From NCBI RefSeq assembly GCF_027924185.1, contig NZ_BRVO01000002.1:496001-560000 (forward strand): DNA of 64,000 nt, read 5' to 3'. The notes beneath the pieces were generated by a model that had not been told where the DNA came from, ran no database searches, and saw only the letters and a program-made list of their open reading frames with translations. The DNA is from Neptunitalea lumnitzerae. Lineage in GTDB: Bacteria > Bacteroidota > Bacteroidia > Flavobacteriales > Flavobacteriaceae. The translations under genes and the position numbers were made by a program. Within the stretch, counting starts at the first letter, position 1, and each line of letters opens with the position of its first letter. This document shows, piece after piece, positions 34,605 to 41,727 of this stretch.

Positions 34605-34634
34605 TTAATAACTCTATTGAAAAGAGTATTTTTG
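34605..34634 (+). promoter_or_regulatory. Promoter of mnmE
   Basis: TTA (34605-34607), 19 nt, then TATTTTTG (34627-34634), with the ATG 19 nt downstream. Confidence 0.6.
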
Positions 34635-34653
34635 CATCAAAATAAAATCGTTT

Positions 34654-36039
34654 ATGATACCACAAGATACTATTATAGCCCTAGCCAGCGCCTCTGGAGC
34701 CGGAGCAATTGCGGTTATAAGAATTTCTGGAAAAGACGCTATTTCAGTTTGTGAGCCCTTTTTTAAGTCCATTAAAAATAAAAAGCTCTCAACACAGAAA
34801 ACACATACCATTCATTTAGGACATATTGTTGATGGCAAGCGTGTAATAGACCAGGTATTGGTATCCATATTTAAAGGACCTAACTCTTACACAGGAGAAA
34901 ATATTATTGAAATATCATGCCATGGATCTACTTATATTCAGCAAGAAATTATACAGTTGTTTCTTAGAAATGGATGTAGAATGGCAGAGGCTGGGGAATT
35001 CACATTACGAGCCTTTTTAAATGGAAAAGTAGATTTAAGTCAAGCCGAAGCAGTAGCCGATTTAATAGCTAGTGATAATGCAGCATCTCACCAAATTGCC
35101 ATGCAACAAATGCGTGGTGGCTTTAGTAATGAAATTAAACAATTAAGAGAAGAGTTACTTAATTTTGCTTCTCTTATTGAATTAGAGCTAGACTTTGCTG
35201 AAGAAGATGTTGAATTTGCAGATAGAACACAATTTGAAGCGCTTGTAAACAAAATACAAACGGTTTTAAAACGATTAATAGACTCTTTTGCAGTAGGAAA
35301 CGTGATTAAAAACGGAATACCTGTAGCTATTGTAGGTGCACCAAATGTAGGTAAGTCTACCCTACTTAATGCTCTTTTAAATGAAGAACGTGCTATTGTA
35401 AGTGATATAGCCGGAACAACAAGAGATACCATTGAAGATGAAGTAGTAATACAAGGAATTGGTTTCCGATTTATAGATACAGCCGGTATTAGAGAAACCG
35501 AAGATGTAGTAGAAAGTATTGGTATTAAAAAAACCTTTGAAAAAATATCGCAGGCGCAAGTAGTTATTTACCTTTTTGATGCCAGTCATTTTGCAGAAAA
35601 TAGTAGTTTAATTACTGTTGAAATTGAAAAAATTAAAAACCAGTTTCCTCAAAAACCATTGGTTATTATAGCCAATAAGGTAGACACTATTGATGCTTCA
35701 CTTATTAAAGAGCAACTACATTACGAACATTTACTTTTACTATCTGCTAAAGAGAAAACTGGAATAGATGATTTAAAAAACACGTTATTGCAATTTATAA
35801 ATACCGGACAATTACGTAATAACGAGACTATTGTTACCAATGGTAGGCATTATGACTCTCTTTTAAAAGCACTGGAAGAAATAGAAAAAGTACAACTAGG
35901 CTTAAATGACGGTTTGTCTGGCGATTTATTAGCCATTGATATACGACAAGCATTATACTACTTTGGCGAGATAACTGGCGAAGTTACTTCAGATGATTTA
36001 CTAGGTAATATTTTCGCCAACTTCTGTATTGGGAAATAA
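34654..36039 (+). CDS. mnmE: tRNA uridine-5-carboxymethylaminomethyl modification GTPase MnmE
   Basis: A 461-residue potassium-dependent GTPase that, with MnmG, modifies the wobble uridine of several tRNAs. The N-terminal folate-binding domain (1-120) starts with DTIIALASASGAGAIAVIRISG-like sequence. The G domain shows GAPNVGKST near residue 228, DTAGIRE near 276 and NKVD near 344. The C-terminal FCIGK supplies the cysteine required for the reaction. Length and ends are normal. It is monocistronic and followed by a terminator. Confidence 0.97.
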   Translation: MIPQDTIIALASASGAGAIAVIRISGKDAISVCEPFFKSIKNKKLSTQKTHTIHLGHIVDGKRVIDQVLVSIFKGPNSYTGENIIEISCHGSTYIQQEIIQLFLRNGCRMAEAGEFTLRAFLNGKVDLSQAEAVADLIASDNAASHQIAMQQMRGGFSNEIKQLREELLNFASLIELELDFAEEDVEFADRTQFEALVNKIQTVLKRLIDSFAVGNVIKNGIPVAIVGAPNVGKSTLLNALLNEERAIVSDIAGTTRDTIEDEVVIQGIGFRFIDTAGIRETEDVVESIGIKKTFEKISQAQVVIYLFDASHFAENSSLITVEIEKIKNQFPQKPLVIIANKVDTIDASLIKEQLHYEHLLLLSAKEKTGIDDLKNTLLQFINTGQLRNNETIVTNGRHYDSLLKALEEIEKVQLGLNDGLSGDLLAIDIRQALYYFGEITGEVTSDDLLGNIFANFCIGK

Positions 36040-36135
36040 TTTTAGCTACCGTTAATTGTAGTTAAATAACGGTAACTAAAATAATTTGAAGCTAAAAAAG
36101 ACAAACATGCTCTTTTAGTTTTAATATAAAGCACA

Positions 36136-36173
36136 AACCCCAACAACTTTTACTTAGCTGTTGGGGTTGTTTT
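36136..36173 (+). terminator. Terminator of mnmE
   Basis: A 10-bp perfect GC-containing stem (AACCCCAACA with TGTTGGGGTT) with a 13-nt loop, then GTTTT. Confidence 0.8.
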
Positions 36174-36192
36174 ACTTAGGCATTACAAATAC

Positions 36193-36271
36193 TGAGACGT
36201 CCTAAAATAGGTTGACGATTTTAGATTAAAATATATATTAACCAGAGAGGCTTGCTTCTCTGGTTTTTTAT
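36193..36271 (+). mobile_element. Possible insertion-sequence end or solo remnant with hairpin
   Basis: The stretch GACGTCCTAAAATAGGTTGAC resembles, in part (CCTAAAATAGGTTGAC), the terminal sequence style of IS3-family elements in Bacteroidota. It is followed by an 11-bp hairpin (AACCAGAGAGG, loop CTTG) and a T run that also works as a plus-strand terminator. No transposase frame is present. The call rests on recall of a pattern and is weak. Confidence 0.25.
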
Positions 36272-36379
36272 AAAAAACCTAGTAGATTTATGAATGATAA
36301 CAAATACAATTATACTCACTAACAAACCTCCAAAAAACCAATAAAGGGTTTCCGTGTTTCCTCGAAAAGCTTTAAGCAT
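36221..36379 (-). CDS. Possible 52-residue single-pass membrane protein
   Basis: A short frame starts 8 nt after the stop of the lipocalin-like gene on the same strand. It encodes 52 residues with one clear membrane segment (YWFFGGLLVSIIVFVII, about residues 13-29) followed by a basic stretch. The last 14 codons run through the IS-like hairpin, so the natural C-terminus may have been replaced. Close spacing to the upstream gene supports it; no family was recognised. Confidence 0.4.
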   Translation of the reverse strand: MLKAFRGNTETLYWFFGGLLVSIIVFVIIHKSTRFFIKNQRSKPLWLIYILI

Positions 36380-36387
36380 ATAATAGT

Positions 36388-37383
36388 CTATTTAAAACTT
36401 CTTAAGGGATTAATTTTCTTGTTTAAAACTCCAGGTAATAATTCAACAATACAATAACCTACCAATTCATTATTATTATTGAAGACATCTGCCATTATTT
36501 CATAAAAGGAAACATTAAACTGTCCATCAATTTTAGGTTTGATTTTGTAGGTTTCTTCTTTAATACCCGGCATTGTAATAGTCCAGCCATACGAGAATTT
36601 GTATTTTGTAGTTGCTTCTGTTATAATTTCATGAGGCTCTACATTATAGTTATTTAAACGTTCATAATCTCCTGACTGTTTAACATAGGTTCCATCGAAA
36701 TACCTACCTTGTGGAAAAGCAAATAGCATGATTTCCTCATTATCGAAAAAGCGAAACGAAAACCACTCCCAATGGGTTTTTGGATTGGCAGTTTCGTAGG
36801 TTCCCCCCTGTTTATCAAACCAACCTTTTCCTTTTACATTTAGCTTTTTACCATTTAAAACAAGCTGCCCTATGGCAAGCATGTTTGTAATAGAAAAATA
36901 ATAAGTTACTTGTTTAGGGTCATCTGTACGTCCCATCCAAAGTTTACCATCTTCACAATTCCAAACAGGAGCTTTTTGAGCATCTAATTGTAAAGTTAGC
37001 TCATAGTCTTTATCTTTAATAGAAAGATTCATCTTCCCAAAATCACAAAAAGAGTTTGGAGCATAGCTTACACTTGCTATATCTTTAAATTTACTTTTAG
37101 TACTTGTAGTTACAATTCCTTTATTAAAGAAGGCGGTATGCTGCCCATAATAATGTTTATGATTGGCTATATCGGTAACAGAAGTAATTAACATATGAAA
37201 TGGTATGCCTACAATTTTCATTTTTGTGATTGTAAATTGAAAAGCATACAAATTATTTTCTTCATCCGTTACTATTCCTGTGGTATACCACCATTCACTT
37301 GTTTTTTTGTGAGCTAAAAATTCATCTTTAAAAGATGAATGTGGTATACCTACACCATCTGTGTACTCTATTTTCTTACTCAT
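36388..37383 (-). CDS. Lipocalin-like CrtC/AttH-type protein
   Basis: A 331-residue protein of the family with two lipocalin-like domains that includes carotenoid 1,2-hydratase CrtC and AttH. Signature pieces are SEWWYTTGIV near residue 30 and the repeated EWFSFRFFDNEEIMLF in the second half (about residue 197). It has no signal peptide, unlike AttH. The ligand or substrate is not known, and a role in carotenoid hydration is possible but unsupported by neighbours. It is 2 nt downstream of the GH3 gene, so the two are co-transcribed. Confidence 0.75.
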   Translation of the reverse strand: MSKKIEYTDGVGIPHSSFKDEFLAHKKTSEWWYTTGIVTDEENNLYAFQFTITKMKIVGIPFHMLITSVTDIANHKHYYGQHTAFFNKGIVTTSTKSKFKDIASVSYAPNSFCDFGKMNLSIKDKDYELTLQLDAQKAPVWNCEDGKLWMGRTDDPKQVTYYFSITNMLAIGQLVLNGKKLNVKGKGWFDKQGGTYETANPKTHWEWFSFRFFDNEEIMLFAFPQGRYFDGTYVKQSGDYERLNNYNVEPHEIITEATTKYKFSYGWTITMPGIKEETYKIKPKIDGQFNVSFYEIMADVFNNNNELVGYCIVELLPGVLNKKINPLRSFK

Positions 37384-37385
37384 AA

Positions 37386-39800
37386 CTACTTTATTTCTAT
37401 TGAATTAGTGACTTTAATTGCTCTGGAAGAGGTTCCCACTCTTACTATATAAATTCCTTTTTCTAAAGACCAATTACCCTTTTTTTCATCCCAATATTTC
37501 AAATCATCTACAGGAATTTTAATAATGATATCTTCTGATGCTCCTGGTTGTAAAGTACTTGTTTTTGAAAAACCTTTCAACTCTTGTAATGGACGTTCTA
37601 TATTACTATTTGGTTTAGATGTATATACTTGTATTACTTCTTTACCTTTTACATTACCTATATTTTTAACAACCATTTTTACTTCAATAGTATTATCTAC
37701 TATAGCTGTTTGAACACTATCCATTTTAAAATTAGTATAGGATAAACCAAAACCAAATGGATATGAAACCTGCTTTTTGCGGATGTCAAAATCACGATAG
37801 CCTACATATATTCCTTCTTCATAGTTAGTAAAGTCTTTATTTTTAATTCTGTCAGAACCGGTATGAGCATCTCTTCTGTGTAAAATATCCATTAAGGTAA
37901 ATTCTTCTCCATCCAGTGGAAAATTATCATTTGCTTGATAATCTTTGATATTTAAAGGGAAAGTCATAGGCAATTTTCCACTAGGATTTACTTTACCGCT
38001 TAGGATATCCGCTACCGAATTACCTCCTTCTTGTCCACCTTGCCATGCTAGTAATATTGCATCGGGTATATTTTTCCAAGAATCAGTTTCAATAACTCCA
38101 CTTATATTTAAAACAACAATCACTTTCTTATGATGCTTATGAAAAACATCGGTAGCATTAACAATCATTTCTCTTTCATCTTTTGTTAAAATAAAATCAC
38201 CTTTTTCTATTCTATCGGTACCTTCACCTGCGTTTCTACCAATTGTAATTATTGCCAAATCTGATGTATTAGCTATTTTATCAAGTTCTTCTTTTGAATA
38301 GTTTATTTGGGGTGGAGTATAAGGAGTAAACATAGCGTTTATACCTTCTGGTTTCTTAAATGCATCCTTATTATTTTCTTTATGACGATTATAAATATCA
38401 AATGCAGAACTATTTATTAAAAAACCACTATTTGTTAACCCTTCTTCTAAAGAAATTGTATAAGCTTCATTAACATCTCCTGAACCTGTTCCTCCAGCAA
38501 TAAAATCATAAGAAGTAATCCCTAAAAGAGCTATATTTAGGTTAGATTGTAATGGTAAAGTGTTCTTATTTTTAAGCAGTACCATTCCTTCCGAAGCCGA
38601 TTCTCGTGTAATTTGGGCATGCTTTTTTAAATCAGGATTGTTAGTATACACATAGCCCTTCATTTTTTGTGACATAAATACCAAACGTAAAATACGTTTA
38701 ACAGAAATATTTATGGTAGCTTCAGAAAGTTCTCCTTCTTTTGAAGCTTCTTTTAATTGTTTCCATTGTTTGTTAGTTCCGGGTTCTAATAAGTCATTTC
38801 CAGCTTTTACCTGAGCCACCGCATCATTTCCACCAAACCAATCTGACATAACGACTCCCTTGTATCCCCAATCATTACGCAGAACATCTGTTAACAGTGT
38901 TTTATTTTCAGACACATAAGTTCCATTTACTAAATTATAAGAAGACATAATAGTCCATGGTTGAGCCTCTTTAACAATCATTTCAAACCCTTTTAAGTAG
39001 ATTTCATGTAGCGCACGATCTGAAACAATAACATCATTATAAACTCTTTGTGTTTCTTGGTTATTAGCCACAAAATGTTTTACAGAGGTTCCTATACCAT
39101 TTTCTTCAATACCATTTACCATGGCTACACCAATTTTACCTGTTAAATATGGGTCTTCTGAATAATATTCAAAGTTTCTACCACAAAATGGGTGACGTTG
39201 AATATTTACCCCTGGCCCTAATATTACATCAATTCCATATTCTAGTGCTTCATTTCCCATTGCATTTCCCACTTCATTAACCAATTTTTCGTTCCAAGTA
39301 GAAGACAATAAAGTTGCAATAGGAAAAGCAGTACAGTAATAAGTTTTTTCTTCTCCATCACGTTTGGGCTCAATACGTAATCCAGCAGGACCATCAGACA
39401 AATAAATAGTTGGTAATCCTAATCTTGGTGTTGGTACTATGGTTCCAACGGCTCCAGGTATGCCCTCTCCGGGTTCAGATAATCCAGCGCCCGATTTCAT
39501 TCCAGATCCTTTTAAGAGGTGAATTTTTTCTTCTAACGTCATTAAAGCCAGTGCATTCTCAACACGTTCCTCAATGGATCTTCTGCCATCTTCATAAATA
39601 TCTAGTTTTTTATTACCATTCCGGTCTTTGTATTTATACCCATCTTCCGATAACGTTGTAAATTTTGTTTTTTCAGGGTAATTATCTTCAAATGATAAAA
39701 AATTTGAAGATATATACCAATACCCTCCTACTCCTAGTATAACTACCAACAGGAGTAATACACCTATCGATTTAAAAGTGATTTTTAACGCTCGTTTCAT
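37386..39800 (-). CDS. Glycoside hydrolase family 3 beta-glucosidase-like enzyme
   Basis: An 804-residue GH3 enzyme anchored or exported by an N-terminal hydrophobic segment (about residues 10-30) without a clear signal-peptidase site. The TIM-barrel domain has the KHFVANNQE motif and the catalytic aspartate in VVMSDWFGG near residue 317. The alpha/beta sandwich follows, and a fibronectin III-like domain ends the protein. GH3 members remove terminal beta-glucose, xylose or similar residues from oligosaccharides. The ATG at 39800 is chosen over 39818, which lies in the operator palindrome. The promoter is shared with a divergent Nudix-type regulator and is overlapped by a 13-bp inverted repeat, so repression by that regulator is likely. 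Confidence 0.92.
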   Translation of the reverse strand: MKRALKITFKSIGVLLLLVVILGVGGYWYISSNFLSFEDNYPEKTKFTTLSEDGYKYKDRNGNKKLDIYEDGRRSIEERVENALALMTLEEKIHLLKGSGMKSGAGLSEPGEGIPGAVGTIVPTPRLGLPTIYLSDGPAGLRIEPKRDGEEKTYYCTAFPIATLLSSTWNEKLVNEVGNAMGNEALEYGIDVILGPGVNIQRHPFCGRNFEYYSEDPYLTGKIGVAMVNGIEENGIGTSVKHFVANNQETQRVYNDVIVSDRALHEIYLKGFEMIVKEAQPWTIMSSYNLVNGTYVSENKTLLTDVLRNDWGYKGVVMSDWFGGNDAVAQVKAGNDLLEPGTNKQWKQLKEASKEGELSEATINISVKRILRLVFMSQKMKGYVYTNNPDLKKHAQITRESASEGMVLLKNKNTLPLQSNLNIALLGITSYDFIAGGTGSGDVNEAYTISLEEGLTNSGFLINSSAFDIYNRHKENNKDAFKKPEGINAMFTPYTPPQINYSKEELDKIANTSDLAIITIGRNAGEGTDRIEKGDFILTKDEREMIVNATDVFHKHHKKVIVVLNISGVIETDSWKNIPDAILLAWQGGQEGGNSVADILSGKVNPSGKLPMTFPLNIKDYQANDNFPLDGEEFTLMDILHRRDAHTGSDRIKNKDFTNYEEGIYVGYRDFDIRKKQVSYPFGFGLSYTNFKMDSVQTAIVDNTIEVKMVVKNIGNVKGKEVIQVYTSKPNSNIERPLQELKGFSKTSTLQPGASEDIIIKIPVDDLKYWDEKKGNWSLEKGIYIVRVGTSSRAIKVTNSIEIK

Positions 39801-39801
39801 A

Positions 39802-39836
39802 TTATATATTTGTGTCAATATGCCACAAATATATAA
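39802..39836. promoter_or_regulatory. Candidate operator: 13-bp perfect inverted repeat
   Basis: TTATATATTTGTG (39802-39814) and CACAAATATATAA (39824-39836) are exact reverse complements with a 9-nt spacer. Each arm contains TATATTTG, a -7 box; the one read on the minus strand (39833 to 39826) suits the GH3 gene. The site lies between the GH3 gene and the divergent regulator. Confidence 0.7.
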
Positions 39837-39873
39837 ATTATTTTAATTGTGTCGATTTATCACGATTAAATTT

Positions 39874-39881
39874 TATCTTTG
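39874..39881 (+). promoter_or_regulatory. -7 box of the first Nudix regulator, 4 nt from ATG
   Basis: TATCTTTG matches TAnnTTTG. TTAT separates it from the ATG at 39886, implying a leaderless mRNA and excluding the TTG start at 39847. Confidence 0.6.
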
Positions 39882-39885
39882 TTAT

Positions 39886-40596
39886 ATGGATATTCAAGAT
39901 TTCTTAAACTCAGGAGAGCGCTATTTTTTACCTAATTTATCACTAGATTTTGTAATCATAGGTTATGAAAATTCTAAATTAAAATGTCTCTTACTTAAAA
40001 ATAATGACCAATGGTTTTTACCTGGTGGATTTGTTCGTAAAAATCAGTCCGTATCTGATGCAGCAAATGAAATATTACATTTAAGAACCAAAATTGAAAA
40101 CCCTCATTTTAAGTTTTTAGATGTTTTTGGAGATGTTAATAGAACCTTTTCTCATGAATGGAAATTGTTTTGTGAGAAAAACGGATATTCTTGGAATCAA
40201 GAACTATGGGTTAATAAAAGGTTTATTTCACTAGCACATTATGCATTAGTAGATATTAAAAACAGTACTCCTACCGTATCTTTCTTTGATGAAGACTTTT
40301 ATTGGTTTGAAATGAATAATTTACCCAATATGGGATTAGATCATGAACATATAGTTAAACGTGCTAAGAAACAGCTACAAGAAGATGTAAAGCACAATAT
40401 GGTTACACATAACTTATTACCTAGACAATTTACGATGCCTCAACTTCATAAACTCCACCAAATAATTTTAGAAGAAAAATTAGATCGCAGTCGGTTTCAA
40501 AAGAAAATGTTAGCATCTGGGCTATACGATCGATTGCCTGAACTACAAAAGGAAACACCAGGGCGAAATCCGTACCTGTATCAAATTAAAGAATAA
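39886..40596 (+). CDS. Nudix-fold transcriptional regulator (NrtR/AraR type), copy 1
   Basis: A 236-residue protein with an N-terminal Nudix fold (about 15-150) and a C-terminal winged helix (about 155-230). The Nudix box GGFVRKNQSVSDAANEI lacks the conserved glutamates, so hydrolysis is unlikely and the domain probably senses a ligand, as in NrtR and the Bacteroides arabinose regulator AraR. The C-terminal half contains FTMPQLHKLHQIILEEKLDRS, typical of this winged helix. It is divergent from the GH3 gene and is the best candidate to bind the 13-bp palindrome between them. Its stop codon abuts that of the second regulator. Confidence 0.88.
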   Translation: MDIQDFLNSGERYFLPNLSLDFVIIGYENSKLKCLLLKNNDQWFLPGGFVRKNQSVSDAANEILHLRTKIENPHFKFLDVFGDVNRTFSHEWKLFCEKNGYSWNQELWVNKRFISLAHYALVDIKNSTPTVSFFDEDFYWFEMNNLPNMGLDHEHIVKRAKKQLQEDVKHNMVTHNLLPRQFTMPQLHKLHQIILEEKLDRSRFQKKMLASGLYDRLPELQKETPGRNPYLYQIKE

Positions 40597-41373
40597 TTAA
40601 ATAAACAAAGCCATCCCATTTTCTAAAGCATCTTGGTAAACGTCTTTATTAAATTTATATAGAAAAGGGGCTCTATGGGCTCCAATATTTTTACGCTCAT
40701 CTAATTTATCTACAATACCTACTTTAAGTAGCTTTTTGGTAAAATTACGTACATCTAAAGATTTATTAAGTAACGTTTCATATAATGAGTGAATCTCTGG
40801 TATGGTAAATTTTTCGGGCAAGAGTTCATAGCCAACAGGAAAATGATATAAATGAATTCTTAAGATATCTAATGCGTCTTTTATCATCTTCTTATGGTCA
40901 AACATTAGCGGTGGTAAATCATTAATAGAAAACCATAAACACTCTGAAGCATAATAATCTCCTTGGGGAGTAACTTTAGAATAATCTGTTAGAGTATAAA
41001 AACATGAAGATATATGTTGATTAAAAATCCAATGATCCTTACCTAGTTTGTAACCAGTCATATCTTCTAGTTTTTGGGTATTAAATTCTTCATCTTTAGT
41101 CCTATTAGGATCACTGTAAAATTTACATTGTTTGAAATATAAATTATCAAGTCCGGTTCTATCTTTTGCTACCCGTATTGCAGCATTTTCTATGGTTTCA
41201 TCTTTATAAATGTATCCACCTGGTAACGCCCATTTTTTAATTGCAGTAGGATGTAAGAGCAAAACCTTCAAACTTTTGTCATGGTATCCAAAAATTACAT
41301 TATCCACTGAAATATTTGATAAAAACAGAGAACCATCAGTTAATAACGGATTAATAATAGTATGTTCATTCAT
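40597..41373 (-). CDS. Nudix-fold transcriptional regulator (NrtR/AraR type), copy 2
   Basis: A 258-residue paralogue of the preceding regulator with the same Nudix and winged-helix layout. The Nudix box GGYIYKDETIENAAIRV keeps one glutamate and the arginine but lacks the catalytic E-E pair, so it is probably a sensor. The winged helix includes FTIPEIHSLYETLLNKSLDVRN. It is tail to tail with copy 1 with no bases between the stop codons (TAATTA). It is divergent from a TonB-dependent receptor, its likely target. A -7-like TATATTTA lies near 41420 on the minus strand. Confidence 0.88.
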   Translation of the reverse strand: MNEHTIINPLLTDGSLFLSNISVDNVIFGYHDKSLKVLLLHPTAIKKWALPGGYIYKDETIENAAIRVAKDRTGLDNLYFKQCKFYSDPNRTKDEEFNTQKLEDMTGYKLGKDHWIFNQHISSCFYTLTDYSKVTPQGDYYASECLWFSINDLPPLMFDHKKMIKDALDILRIHLYHFPVGYELLPEKFTIPEIHSLYETLLNKSLDVRNFTKKLLKVGIVDKLDERKNIGAHRAPFLYKFNKDVYQDALENGMALFI

Positions 41374-41727
41374 TAGAATAAAGACTTCTTAAATTAATTG
41401 CACAAGTAGAATGTAAATATACTTCTTTCTTTAAATTTTATTAAAAACAACTATAATCTTCTTGTAACTATGGTTTCTAAAGCACATCAGGCCTATCATC
41501 AATAAATATTTTTTTTTCTTATTTATTACATTCTTCGACTAAGAAAAACCTCTTGTAATACTTGGTTTATAAGGATTTTTCAATTTAAAAAGGTCAAAAA
41601 TGTGAAATACACATTTAACACCGCAAAATAATTTTAATATTAAAATACTACAACGATATAATTTTTTTTATTATCATTGCGTAAATATTACGTAATAGAA
41701 ATTTTAAACAGTTAATCTTGTAGAACA
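41374..41727. promoter_or_regulatory. Divergent regulatory region between regulator copy 2 and TonB receptor
   Basis: This 354-bp gap has no gene. It contains a near-direct repeat CTTGTAACTATGGTTT (41461-41476) and CTTGTAATACTTGGTTT (41552-41568), an imperfect palindrome TTGCGTAAATATTACGTAA near 41677-41695, and a -7-like box TATCATTG at 41672-41679 for the receptor gene. The length is unusual for this compact genome and suggests complex control. Confidence 0.45.

Larger units (their letters stand above)
36040..36387. other. Intergenic region with three hairpins and a possible small gene
   Basis: This 348-bp gap between convergent mnmE and the lipocalin-like gene holds an imperfect hairpin at 36041-36080 (TACCGTTA with TAACGGTA plus outer pairs, one mismatch), a mnmE terminator at 36136-36173, an 11-bp hairpin at 36240-36265, and a 52-codon minus-strand frame at 36221-36379. 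Confidence 0.7.

Noticed and set aside
36041-36080. Imperfect hairpin right after mnmE as the main terminator
   Set aside because: It has no T run and one mismatch; the hairpin at 36136-36173 with a T run is a better terminator.
39847-39885. Upstream TTG start for the first Nudix regulator
   Set aside because: It lies before the -7 box, so it would not be in the mRNA, and it adds residues with no family match.
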